Assembly: GCF_039729145.1 (NCBI RefSeq)
Contig: NZ_CP155793.1
Location: forward strand, 2,542,001-2,606,000
Direction: 5' to 3'
DNA from: Microbacterium sp. SY138
GTDB taxonomy: Bacteria > Actinomycetota > Actinomycetes > Actinomycetales > Microbacteriaceae
DNA length: 64,000 nt
Positions 1 to 7,816 of this stretch are shown piece by piece (the first letter of the stretch is position 1; every line of letters begins with the position of its first letter). The position numbers and the translations under genes were made by a program. The notes beneath the pieces are model-generated. The model had not been told where the DNA came from, searched no databases, and saw nothing but the letters and a program-made list of their open reading frames with translations.

Positions 1-315
1 GTCGATGCTGGCACGGGCGACCGCCGCGTTGTCCGATTCCGCCTCGATCGTCACGATCCGTCCTTCGGCGCCGACGGCGCGGGCGAGCCAGATCGTCGAG
101 TAGCCGCCGAGCGTGCCGATCTCGAGCACGCGGCGCGCGCCGCTGATGCGGACCAGCAGGTTCAGCAGTTTGCCGGCGACGGGCGCGACCTCGATCTCCG
201 GGAGGCCGGCGGCCCGCTGCGCAGTGAGGGCCGACTCCAGCGCCGGATCGGGACCGACGAGCAGATCGGAGAGGAAGCTGTCGGCGTCGGACCAGGCGGC
301 GGGGGTGGATTCCAT
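1..315 (-). CDS. O-methyltransferase, family 3 type (partial, C-terminus outside window)
   Basis: SAM-dependent methyltransferase of the caffeoyl-CoA/catechol O-methyltransferase type. The 105 visible residues start MESTPAAWSDADSFLSDLLV and contain SAM motif I, RVLEIGTLGGYSTIWLARA (about residues 64-82), followed by the acidic end of strand beta-2 (VTIEAE), which is expected to bind the ribose of SAM. Family members are about 210-220 residues, so roughly half is missing. The ATG at 315 follows GAGG by 2 nt and lies 31 bp after the stop of the CPBP protease gene, so it may belong to that operon. The acceptor substrate cannot be predicted. Confidence 0.85.
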   Translation of the reverse strand, partial: MESTPAAWSDADSFLSDLLVGPDPALESALTAQRAAGLPEIEVAPVAGKLLNLLVRISGARRVLEIGTLGGYSTIWLARAVGAEGRIVTIEAESDNAAVARASID

Positions 316-346
316 GGCCTCAGCCAACCCCCGGCGCCGCCCTCCG

Positions 347-1297
347 TCAAGGCCGCGGTGCCGAGAGCAGCCGCCCCGACGCGTCGGCGAGCTCGGGCTG
401 GGCACGGAACTGTCCCGTCAGCTGCAGCACCACCGCGACGAGCGCGAGGACGACCCAGGTCGCGACGCCGAGTGGTCCCGCCAACGCCAGGTCGGGCTGC
501 GTCGCGGCGACGATGAGGATGAGCCCCGCCGCGGCGTTCAGAGATCCGTGCGCGATGACCGCCGGCCACACCGATGCGGACCGCAGCCGCAGCCAGCCGA
601 GCAGGACGCCCCAGGCCACGCATCCACCGATCATGAACAGGATGCCCGTGATGTCGGTGCGCCCGAAGTTGTAGCCGAGCAGGATGATCGGGCTGTGCCA
701 CACGCCCCAGATCACGCCGCTGAGGATCGGAGCCGGCCACGTGCCGAGCGGACGCAGCGCCGGAAGCAGCCACCCCCGCCAGCCGAGCTCCTCGCCGAAC
801 GCGAAGAGGCTGTTGAACAGCGCGCCGATGGGGATCATCGCGAGCTGCGCGAACACGACGACCTGGACAGGAGGCAGTGGCGTTCCGGCCGGCACTGCCT
901 TCTCGAGCTCGGCTGCGAGAGCCGAGAATGTCAGGTCGAGCTGCACGAAACCGAGCGCGGCGGAGAGCAGGACGCCCAGGCCCACGAGCAGCGGCGGAAC
1001 GAGCCACCCCGCGACCATGAGCCAGATCACGCGCTTCGCGGGGCGCAGCGGCCACAGTCCGAGGAAGCGGGCGCGCTGCCCGGGTGCGGGGACGCGCATC
1101 GCGAAAGTGACGATGAGAGCCGCCACCGCAGGCGTGAACATCATCACCGGCAGCAGGAACACCGAGCTCGGCTCGGCGAGCCCGTCGCCCAGCCACAGGG
1201 GCAGGGCGACCAGCCAGGAGAGGACGAAGGAGACCGCCACGAAGACGATCACCGCGGTCCACGGCACACGGCGCTGGTTCAGGGTCTGGTCGTTCAT
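347..1297 (-). CDS. CPBP family intramembrane metalloprotease (CAAX/Abi type)
   Basis: Polytopic membrane protein of 316 residues in the CAAX-protease and bacteriocin-processing (CPBP) family. The conserved motifs are in order: EELGWRG (the EExxxR glutamates), then VIWGVWHSPI, then VIAHGSLNA, which supply the conserved histidines and asparagine of the intramembrane active site. Hydrophobic segments cover nearly the whole chain after a short cytosolic N-terminus, MNDQTLNQRRVPW. Its ATG at 1297 overlaps the stop of the DUF1648 gene by 4 bp (ATGA), so the two are translationally coupled. Bacterial CPBP proteins are linked to bacteriocin self-immunity, peptide maturation or envelope stress; the substrate here is unknown. 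Confidence 0.88.
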   Translation of the reverse strand: MNDQTLNQRRVPWTAVIVFVAVSFVLSWLVALPLWLGDGLAEPSSVFLLPVMMFTPAVAALIVTFAMRVPAPGQRARFLGLWPLRPAKRVIWLMVAGWLVPPLLVGLGVLLSAALGFVQLDLTFSALAAELEKAVPAGTPLPPVQVVVFAQLAMIPIGALFNSLFAFGEELGWRGWLLPALRPLGTWPAPILSGVIWGVWHSPIILLGYNFGRTDITGILFMIGGCVAWGVLLGWLRLRSASVWPAVIAHGSLNAAAGLILIVAATQPDLALAGPLGVATWVVLALVAVVLQLTGQFRAQPELADASGRLLSAPRP

Positions 1298-2364
1298 GAG
1301 GTCTCCTTTCCGGAGTCCGTCGATCGATCGGTCGAGGGGATGGCCACGGTCCGCGCGCGGTCGACATAGGCCTGGAGCAGCGCCGCGGCTTCTTCCGCGC
1401 CGTCGATGGTGACGATGAAGGGTCGCCGGCCCCGTCGGGAGACCTCGATCGCAGATCCGCGGCGCATGACGATCCCGGTGCGCCCGTCGACGGCGATGCG
1501 CCATCCCCAGCCGCCGAACTCGCCGAACGGGGAGATGTCGACAGCGCGCGCCGCCTCGACCTCGTCGAGCGGGACACGGATGCGCGGCCAGCCCAGCAGG
1601 GCACGAGCGGAGAAGCCCTCCGGTGTGACCGTGACGCGGAACGAGGCGGTCGCCGCGAGGGCGAAGCCCACGACGACCACGACCAGCGCGACGATCCAGC
1701 CACCCTCGACGCCGGTGCCGAGCATGTACGCGGCGAGCGCGACGAGACCGAGGAGCACGAACAGCAGGAAGGCGAGCGCGCCGCGCGGCATCGTCGTCGT
1801 GGCGACCCACACGACGCGTTCGCCCTTCGCGACGTGCACCGAGTAGCGGGGTTCGAGCGTGCGCCCCTGCTCCGGCCGCACGCGCGGCTGCACGGCCCAG
1901 GCGATGCCGCCGACCAGAAGGAGTGCGGCGAACGCGAGTGCCATGGTGCCCCCGATGCCGGGCGATTCCGCGGGGTCGGCGAGCTCACGCTGGATCGCGA
2001 GGGATCCGAGGCTCATCACGGCCGCGAAGGCGGACATCCCCGCGGAGAGTGCGCCCATCAGCCGGGCCGCCCCGCCCCAGTGCGCACCGACGGACGCGAG
2101 GGTGACGATCGCCATCAGCGCCGGCAAGCCGAGCCCGACCCCGACGAGGATCCAGAGATACACGGACGGCGGGCCGAACCGGTCGGCGCCGCTCACACCC
2201 CAATGGGTCGCCACCTGTGGCGGCAGCGTGGGCAGCCAGGCGAGCAGGATCACGACGGCGACGGCGGTGATCACGATCGGCAGGATCACCGCGACGACGA
2301 AGAAGGTCAGCCGAGCGCGTCGCAGCAGCGCAGGCGGCGTGCGGGTGAGGTCGTGGATGGTCAT
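1294..2364 (-). CDS. DUF1648 domain membrane protein
   Basis: Integral membrane protein of 356 residues. After one N-terminal membrane segment it has the DUF1648 signature LPPQVATHWGVSGADRFGP (about residues 48-66), a conserved extracytoplasmic loop, then more hydrophobic segments and a C-terminal soluble domain rich in beta strands (about residues 250-345). The biochemical role of DUF1648 is not established; such genes often sit beside GntR/YtrA-type regulators. Here the gene overlaps the upstream regulator by 4 bp and the downstream CPBP protease by 4 bp, making a tight three-gene operon. A membrane-stress or peptide-resistance role is an inference from context. Confidence 0.8.
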   Translation of the reverse strand: MTIHDLTRTPPALLRRARLTFFVVAVILPIVITAVAVVILLAWLPTLPPQVATHWGVSGADRFGPPSVYLWILVGVGLGLPALMAIVTLASVGAHWGGAARLMGALSAGMSAFAAVMSLGSLAIQRELADPAESPGIGGTMALAFAALLLVGGIAWAVQPRVRPEQGRTLEPRYSVHVAKGERVVWVATTTMPRGALAFLLFVLLGLVALAAYMLGTGVEGGWIVALVVVVVGFALAATASFRVTVTPEGFSARALLGWPRIRVPLDEVEAARAVDISPFGEFGGWGWRIAVDGRTGIVMRRGSAIEVSRRGRRPFIVTIDGAEEAAALLQAYVDRARTVAIPSTDRSTDSGKETS

Positions 2365-2789
2365 GGCGAGTCCTCCTCGCGGCTGTCGGGGCGGTCGGGA
2401 TCGGAACGGGGGAGATCAGAACGGTCGAGATCGGATCGGGCGTCACGGTGCGCATGAACGATGCCGGCGAGCGTGTCGGCGGAGACGCCGAGGGCTGCGG
2501 CACGGCGCACCAGCTCGTCGATGTCGTGAGCGAGTTCGGCGAGGGGCGCAGCCGAGGCCGCGATGACCGCTCCCCTCCCGCGACGCAGATCGACCAACCC
2601 CTCATCGCGCAGCCGCTGGTAGGCGTGCAGGACGGTGTGCTGGTTGATGTCGAGCGCTTCGGCGACGTCGCGGGCCGCGGGAAGGCGATCGCCGGGCGCG
2701 AGGACCCCGGTGAGAATGTCGGAGCGGATGGAGGCCGCCACCTGGTCGTAGAGCGCGCGGGGGCTGTCGGGATCGACGCGGATGAGCAT
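2361..2789 (-). CDS. GntR family transcriptional regulator, YtrA-like
   Basis: Repressor-type regulator of 142 residues. An N-terminal GntR winged helix (about residues 10-75) contains the helix-turn-helix PAARDVAEALDINQHTVLHA. The C-terminal part is only about 65 residues, far too short for a FadR or MocR effector domain, which matches the YtrA subfamily. The ATG at 2789 is chosen over one 21 bp upstream because AGGAGG stands 5 nt before it. YtrA-type regulators usually control membrane-protein genes in their own operon, consistent with the overlapping DUF1648 and CPBP genes. The upstream intergenic DNA is unusually A/T-rich and probably holds its operator. Confidence 0.88.
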   Translation of the reverse strand: MLIRVDPDSPRALYDQVAASIRSDILTGVLAPGDRLPAARDVAEALDINQHTVLHAYQRLRDEGLVDLRRGRGAVIAASAAPLAELAHDIDELVRRAAALGVSADTLAGIVHAHRDARSDLDRSDLPRSDPDRPDSREEDSP

Positions 2790-2811
2790 CCGGCCCTCCT
2801 CTCCTATCATC

Positions 2812-2841
2812 GCTACTTATTCTATGCGAACTATAACAACT
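2812..2841. promoter_or_regulatory. A/T-rich divergent control region with imperfect palindrome
   Basis: An island of A/T bases in a G/C-rich sequence between the GntR operon and the DUF4442 gene. The 20 bases at 2817-2836 form an imperfect inverted repeat (TTAT...ATAA with a central GC). It is placed where a GntR-type autoregulatory operator and the -10 regions of both divergent genes would be. This is a positional inference; no exact consensus is matched. Confidence 0.4.
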
Positions 2842-2898
2842 GTGCCAACCCTCCAGACGTCTTCGTCGCTTCCGCCCTGGTGCCGCACACTGGCCTTC

Positions 2899-3369
2899 AT
2901 GCGCATCACTCCCCGCCGTCTCGCGATCGGCATGAGCCTGTGGATCCCCAACCTCTTCAGCGGCATCCGCATCCGCCGCTTCAGCGAGGACTGGACGCAC
3001 GCGACCGTCGAGCTGCACGTCAACGTCTTCACCCGCAACTACGTCAAGACCGCGTTCGGCGGCTCGATGTCGGCGATGACCGACCCGTACTTCTTCATGC
3101 TGGTCATGCACCAGCTCGGACGCGACCACGTCGTGTGGGACACCCGCGGCGAGATCGAGTTCCTCAAGCCCGGCCGAGGCGTGCTCACCGCCGAGTTCGA
3201 GGTGTCGAAGGAGAAGGCGGAGGAGATCCGCGAGCGTGCACGCGGCGGAGCCAAGGTGCTCGAGTGGTTCGAGACCGTCATCACCGACCGTGAGGGCGAC
3301 GTCGTCGCGAAGGTGCGCCGCGAGGTCTACATCCGGGAGAAGAAGCGCGTCACCGCTTCGCGGGGCTGA
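2899..3369 (+). CDS. DUF4442 domain protein (hotdog thioesterase-like)
   Basis: Protein of 156 residues resembling DUF4442, a group with the hotdog fold of PaaI-type thioesterases. The recognisable core is FGGSMSAMTDPYFFMLVMHQ followed by an alternating beta-strand region (VWDTRGEIEFLKPGRGVLTA). Catalysis has not been established for most members. The ATG at 2899 is chosen because the protein then starts MRITPRRLAIGMSLWIPNLF, the usual N-terminus; no clear ribosome binding site precedes it. The 3' end overlaps the convergent LacI gene by 20 bp. It is divergent from the GntR operon with no obvious functional link. Confidence 0.75.
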   Translation: MRITPRRLAIGMSLWIPNLFSGIRIRRFSEDWTHATVELHVNVFTRNYVKTAFGGSMSAMTDPYFFMLVMHQLGRDHVVWDTRGEIEFLKPGRGVLTAEFEVSKEKAEEIRERARGGAKVLEWFETVITDREGDVVAKVRREVYIREKKRVTASRG

Positions 3370-4354
3370 TCCCGCCGGCGAGCGTCGACGCCCTCGCGAT
3401 CAGGGTGGGGGCGAGGCGCACGGTGTCGTGCGCGGTCGATGCGCCCGACACCAGTCCGAGGACGAGCTCCAGAGCCGTGCGACCGCTCTCCTCGAACGGC
3501 TGCCGCACGGTCGTGAGGTCGAGCGCCGCAGCGACCTCGCCGTCGTCGTAGCCGACGACCGCGAGCGGAGCGGTGCCGGGGTCCGCGCGCAACGCCGACA
3601 GCACCGCGGCGGCGAACTGGTCGTGGTTCGCGACGATCGCCGTCGCACCCGCGGCGCGGGCCGCAGCGATCACCCGGCCGTCGACCGCGGAGGGATCAGC
3701 GACCGCCAGGTCGGTCATCGCCAGGTGCTGCGTGAGCCCTTCGATACGGAGCATCCCGGCCGACACGTAGGCCGGCGAGCGCTGCGGCTCATGCACGAAC
3801 AGGACACGACGATGTCCGAGGCCGGCGAGGTGGCGGCCGATCTGCGCACCGCCGTCACGGTCGTCGACGAGGACGACCGGACCTCCCACGTCCGACCGCG
3901 TCGGCACCACGTCGACGTAGACCACCGGGATGCGCGCGGCCCTGCTCGCCCGTCGCGCCGCGCCGCCGAGCGGAACCCCCATCACCACGAGGCCGGTGGC
4001 GTCCGTGCGCGTGGGCAGCACGTCGAGCAGCGGCTCATCGGCGGCCGCCGCCGAATCGAGGTCGTAGGGGATGATGTCGACCGCCGCATCCCTGGCCCTG
4101 CGGAGCATCCCGGACAGGCGACGCAGGTACGAGGGGTAGGTCGTGAACGGTGCAGCGACCGCGATGCGCGCGGCCCCCACGCGTCGCCCCTGCGTCATCC
4201 GATACCCGAGCGCGGTGGCCGCGGCGACGATGCGTTCGCGGGTCTCGGGTCGCACCCTGTGCGGCGCACTCACCGCCAGCGACACGGTGGAGATGCTCAC
4301 TCCCGCGCGCTCCGCGACGTCGTAGATGGTGACCCGCCCCGGTCGTGCGCGCAT
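3350..4354 (-). CDS. LacI family transcriptional regulator
   Basis: Regulator of 334 residues. An N-terminal LacI helix-turn-helix with hinge (VTIYDVAERAGVSISTVSLA, residues 7-26) is followed by a periplasmic-binding-protein-like effector domain. The ATG at 4354 is preferred because GGGAGG lies just upstream; in-frame starts further upstream would overlap the likely operator. The gene is divergent from a cluster of two esterases, an MFS transporter and a CocE-type hydrolase and is the obvious candidate to control it, with an ester, carbohydrate ester or related compound as inducer. The perfect palindrome at 4374-4389 between the two transcripts is the likely binding site. Confidence 0.9.
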   Translation of the reverse strand: MRARPGRVTIYDVAERAGVSISTVSLAVSAPHRVRPETRERIVAAATALGYRMTQGRRVGAARIAVAAPFTTYPSYLRRLSGMLRRARDAAVDIIPYDLDSAAAADEPLLDVLPTRTDATGLVVMGVPLGGAARRASRAARIPVVYVDVVPTRSDVGGPVVLVDDRDGGAQIGRHLAGLGHRRVLFVHEPQRSPAYVSAGMLRIEGLTQHLAMTDLAVADPSAVDGRVIAAARAAGATAIVANHDQFAAAVLSALRADPGTAPLAVVGYDDGEVAAALDLTTVRQPFEESGRTALELVLGLVSGASTAHDTVRLAPTLIARASTLAGGISPAKR

Positions 4355-4373
4355 GCTCGGACCTCCCTTCTTC

Positions 4374-4389
4374 ATCGAAGTTCTTCGAT
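4374..4389. promoter_or_regulatory. 16-bp perfect palindrome, putative LacI operator
   Basis: ATCGAAG-TT-CTTCGAT is a perfect inverted repeat centred 27 bp upstream of the LacI start codon and about 78 bp upstream of the first esterase. A palindrome of this size in the shared control region is typical of LacI-family operators. Two direct copies of GGTCGGAACCC (4401-4411 and 4417-4427) lie just downstream and may be an additional site. Confidence 0.6.
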
Positions 4390-4458
4390 TCCTCAGACTA
4401 GGTCGGAACCCGCCCCGGTCGGAACCCACCGGTGCGGAACCGTCGAAGGAGATGCCCG

Positions 4459-5469
4459 ATGCCGACACCGCGGTCCCGATTCCGGCGCCCGACCCTCGAC
4501 AGCGCCGTGGCGGCGTGGGAGGAGCGGGTCGCGCCTCTGATCGAGGAGGAACCCGCAGACCCCGCAGGACGACGCCGGGTCGCTGCCAGGAACGACGACA
4601 CCGTGAGCGCCGCGCTCGGGATCACGCCGCTCCCCACCGCCGCCGAGGAGCACATCGTTCCGGTCGACGGGCACCCCGACGTACGCGTGCGCGTCTACTG
4701 GCCCGGCGAGGAGCGCACGCCACCCGGCTCGGGCCTCCCCGCGCTGGTGTACTTCTACGGCGGCGGATTCACGATCGCCGGGATCGACTGGGTCTCGTGG
4801 GACGCGCGGTTCCGAGCCCGAGCGCGGGATGCGGGGATCGTGATCGTCGCCGCCGACTACGCCCATGCCCCGGAGCAGCAGTTCCCGACCCAACCGGAGC
4901 AGTGCTGGGCGGCTTTCGAGTGGACGCACACCCACGCGACGGAGCTGGGGGCATCGCCGGACCGCCTCGCCGTGGGTGGGGCCTCATCGGGAGGCGACCT
5001 CGCCGCAGCCGTGACGTTGATGAACCGCGATCGCTCGGCGCATCCGATCGCCCTGCAGCTGCTGGAGAACCCCGCACTCGACCTGACCATGGGTCATGCC
5101 GATATGGCCGGCATCGATGCGCGGATGCCGGGAGTCATCGTGCGCGCGGTCGGCCGCACCCTGGTCCGGCAGTATGTCGGCGAGGATGCCGCGGCCGCTC
5201 GCCTCCCGTATGCGTCCCCGTTGCGGGCCGCATCGCACGAGGGGCTTCCGCCCGCCGTGATCCTCACCTCCGAGCTCGACCCCCTGCGCGGCGACGGAGA
5301 AGCCTATGCCCGAGCGCTCTCCGCCTCCGGGGTCCCGGTGACCGCGATGCGCTTCATCGGACAGACGCACGGCTCGCTCGGTTCGACCGGATTCGTGCCC
5401 GCAGCGGATGCCGCGCATCGCCTGGTCGTCTCCGAGCTGCGCACCCTCCATGGAAGGACGCCGTCATGA
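4459..5469 (+). CDS. Alpha/beta hydrolase, hormone-sensitive-lipase family esterase (first)
   Basis: Cytosolic esterase of 336 residues. It shows YFYGGGF (oxyanion-hole HGGG motif with Tyr in place of His, about residue 100), the nucleophile elbow GGASSGGDLAA, a catalytic Asp in SELDPLRGDGE and a catalytic His in GQTHGSLGS. These are the features of HSL (bacterial family IV) carboxylesterases. The ATG at 4459 has AAGGAG 7 nt upstream; an in-frame GTG at 4432 has no such site. Its stop overlaps the start of the next esterase (ATGA). It probably releases the acid or alcohol part of a compound imported by the MFS transporter two genes downstream. Confidence 0.88.
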   Translation: MPTPRSRFRRPTLDSAVAAWEERVAPLIEEEPADPAGRRRVAARNDDTVSAALGITPLPTAAEEHIVPVDGHPDVRVRVYWPGEERTPPGSGLPALVYFYGGGFTIAGIDWVSWDARFRARARDAGIVIVAADYAHAPEQQFPTQPEQCWAAFEWTHTHATELGASPDRLAVGGASSGGDLAAAVTLMNRDRSAHPIALQLLENPALDLTMGHADMAGIDARMPGVIVRAVGRTLVRQYVGEDAAAARLPYASPLRAASHEGLPPAVILTSELDPLRGDGEAYARALSASGVPVTAMRFIGQTHGSLGSTGFVPAADAAHRLVVSELRTLHGRTPS

Positions 5470-6482
5470 GCGACCAGGAGCAGCACGAGCCGCCGCTGAG
5501 TCCGGCGATCCTGGAGTGGATCCAGCGCATCCGCGAGCTCTCCGCGACCCTCCCCGAGCTGGAGTCGCCTGCCATGGGTGCGCGTCGCCGGGCGCAGCGG
5601 GAGCTGAGCGACCTCCTGGCCTCCGAGTTCACCGCGCCGGTCCCCTCGGGCGTGGAGATCGACGATCTGACGGTGGCGGGAGGGGAAAGTCCGCTGCGCG
5701 CCCGACGGTTCCGCACCGCAGCCGCGCCGGGCGCCCTCCCCACGATGCTGTGGCTGCACGGCGGCGGTTGGACCGGCGGCACGATCGACGAGTCGCTCAA
5801 CGATCGGCTCTGTGCGGATCGCGCACTGCGCTCCGGCGTCCAGATCATTTCGCTCGAATACCGGCTGGCGCCCGAGCACCCGTTCCCCGCTCCGGTCGAC
5901 GACGCCGTCGCGGCCTTGGCGGATCTGCGCGAACGTGCCGACGAGCTCGCGATCGATGCGGATCGGCTGGGCGTGGGCGGCAACTCCGCCGGCGCGACCA
6001 TCGCAGCCTCCGCCGCGCTGCGCGAGCGCGACGCCGGAACATCTCTGCACCACCAGGCGCTCGAAGTGCTTCCGGCCGCGCTGCGCCTCGTCGGCGCATC
6101 GATGCCCCGCCGCCTCGCCGCCGCGGACTGGGAGGCGGCCATGCACCTCGCCGAGGTCTATCGCGCCGGCGCTCCCCTCGCCGACGCTTCTCCGCTGGAC
6201 GCGCCAGACCACCGCGACCTCGCTCCCGCCCTGATCCTCGCCGCCGAATTCGATCCCCTCCTGGACGGCGCGATGGCGTACGCCGACGCGCTGCGCGAGG
6301 CCGGAGTCCCCGTGGTCCTGCGCATCGGCGCCGGCCACGACCATGCCTCCCCCGGCCTGACCGGCCGGTGGGAGAGGGCACGCCAGTGGCGCGACGTCTT
6401 CGTCCGGGAACTCGCCGATGCCTACCGCTCCGCCGGCCACTCCCCCGCGGATGCAGTGACGACCACGGGAGCGCACCTGTGA
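5466..6482 (+). CDS. Alpha/beta hydrolase, hormone-sensitive-lipase family esterase (second)
   Basis: Second HSL-type esterase, 338 residues. It has the canonical oxyanion motif LHGGGW, the EYRLAPEHPFPAP stretch typical of family IV, a nucleophile elbow GGNSAGATIAA, an Asp in AEFDPLLDGA and a His in GAGHDHASP. It diverges clearly from the preceding paralogue, so the two probably act on different esters or successive positions of one substrate. It overlaps the first esterase by 4 bp, and its TGA overlaps a possible GTG start of the MFS gene, so expression is coupled. Confidence 0.9.
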   Translation: MSDQEQHEPPLSPAILEWIQRIRELSATLPELESPAMGARRRAQRELSDLLASEFTAPVPSGVEIDDLTVAGGESPLRARRFRTAAAPGALPTMLWLHGGGWTGGTIDESLNDRLCADRALRSGVQIISLEYRLAPEHPFPAPVDDAVAALADLRERADELAIDADRLGVGGNSAGATIAASAALRERDAGTSLHHQALEVLPAALRLVGASMPRRLAAADWEAAMHLAEVYRAGAPLADASPLDAPDHRDLAPALILAAEFDPLLDGAMAYADALREAGVPVVLRIGAGHDHASPGLTGRWERARQWRDVFVRELADAYRSAGHSPADAVTTTGAHL

Positions 6483-6517
6483 CCCTTCCCCACCCCGACC
6501 GAGATCCGGAGACGATG

Positions 6518-7816
6518 ATGTCCACCCACGCAGTCGATCCTGTCTTCCCCGCAGACCCCGCTCCGCCACTCACCACCGACGCGATCCCCGGTCAGCGCCA
6601 GACACGCTGGTTCTGGATCGCCTTCGTGCTCGCGTGGCTCGGATCCGGCATCGCCCAGGGCGTCGCCAGCGTCGCGATCCCCCAGCTCCTCAAGGAGTGG
6701 GACCCCGACCAGGCGACGGGCGACCTCAGCATCATCCTCACGCTCGGCGGCGCCGCCATCCTCATCACGACGCCGATCTTCGGTCGTCTGAGCGATCGAT
6801 CGATGTCCCGCCTCGGCATCCGCCGCCCCTGGATCCTCTCCGGCTCGCTGATCGCCCTGGCCGGATACGTCGTGCAGGCGACCGCCCCCTCCCTCCTCGC
6901 GCTCGGAGCCGGCACCATCCTGGTCCTGGTCGGCTGGGGCGCCGTGTCGATGACGGTCCACACGCTGTTCGCCGACCAGATCCGCCGCAGCATCCGCGCC
7001 ATCATGTCGGCCGTCACGGGGGCCGCCACCGCGATCGGGATCCTCGGCGGAGTGTCGCTCGCCGGAGTGGTCGCCCCGATCGGCCAGGTCGGCATGTTCC
7101 TGATCCCCGGCGGGTTCTCCGTGCTCCTGGCACTGATGCTGTTCTTCACGCTGAAGGACATCCGTCGCCGGCAGCCCGCCGACCCGATGGACTGGAACGC
7201 CGTTCTGGCGACGTTCTGGCTGAGCCCCCGCCGCTACCCCGACTTCGCCTGGGCCTGGCTGTGCCGCTTCTTCATGACCGCATCGATCGTGTCGGTCACG
7301 AGCTACCTCTACCTGACGATCTCGGGCCGCTTCGGCATCGACGACCCGACGGAGATCGCCGCGGTGCAGACGCAGGCCACGGCGGCCTTCACGCTCATGA
7401 ACCTGGTGATGGCATTCGTGTTCGGGGTGATCTCCGATCGCACGGGCCGCCGCAAGCCGAGCGTCGTCATCGGCGCACTCGCCAGCGCGGCAGGCCTGAT
7501 ACTGGCGATCTCCTTCGGTGACATCGCGTTCTTCCTCGTCGGGATCGCGGTCGTCGGGGCCGGTCAAGGCGCCTACATCGCGGCCGATGTCGCCCTGATG
7601 ACGGAGTGCCTCCCCTCCGTGGATGACGCCGGCAAGGATCTCGGCATCGTGGCCCTCGCCTATCTGCTGCCGGGCATCCTCGTGCCCGTTTTCGGATTCT
7701 TCGCCACCCGCATAGGCTCGCCGACAGGTGAGAACTTCGCGGCCCTCTACATCGGCGCGGTCGTGATGGCCGTGATCGCCGCATTCGCGGTCACCAGAGT
7801 GAAGGGCGTGCGATGA
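6518..7816 (+). CDS. MFS transporter
   Basis: Major facilitator transporter of 432 residues with about 12 hydrophobic segments. The loop between segments 2 and 3 carries FGRLSDRSMSRLGIRRPWIL, an MFS signature whose RRPWIL ending resembles GPH and SLC45-type sugar transporters. The ATG at 6518 lies 6 nt after GGAG; an ATG at 6515 and a GTG at 6479 (GTGA overlap with the esterase stop) are alternatives. Its place between esterase and CocE hydrolase genes suggests uptake of the ester or glycoside that these enzymes cleave. Direction and substrate are inferred. Confidence 0.85.
   Translation: MSTHAVDPVFPADPAPPLTTDAIPGQRQTRWFWIAFVLAWLGSGIAQGVASVAIPQLLKEWDPDQATGDLSIILTLGGAAILITTPIFGRLSDRSMSRLGIRRPWILSGSLIALAGYVVQATAPSLLALGAGTILVLVGWGAVSMTVHTLFADQIRRSIRAIMSAVTGAATAIGILGGVSLAGVVAPIGQVGMFLIPGGFSVLLALMLFFTLKDIRRRQPADPMDWNAVLATFWLSPRRYPDFAWAWLCRFFMTASIVSVTSYLYLTISGRFGIDDPTEIAAVQTQATAAFTLMNLVMAFVFGVISDRTGRRKPSVVIGALASAAGLILAISFGDIAFFLVGIAVVGAGQGAYIAADVALMTECLPSVDDAGKDLGIVALAYLLPGILVPVFGFFATRIGSPTGENFAALYIGAVVMAVIAAFAVTRVKGVR

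Noticed and set aside
3236..4540. 434-codon plus-strand frame opposite the first LacI gene
   Set aside because: Complement frame of a complete LacI regulator; it also runs through the divergent operator region.
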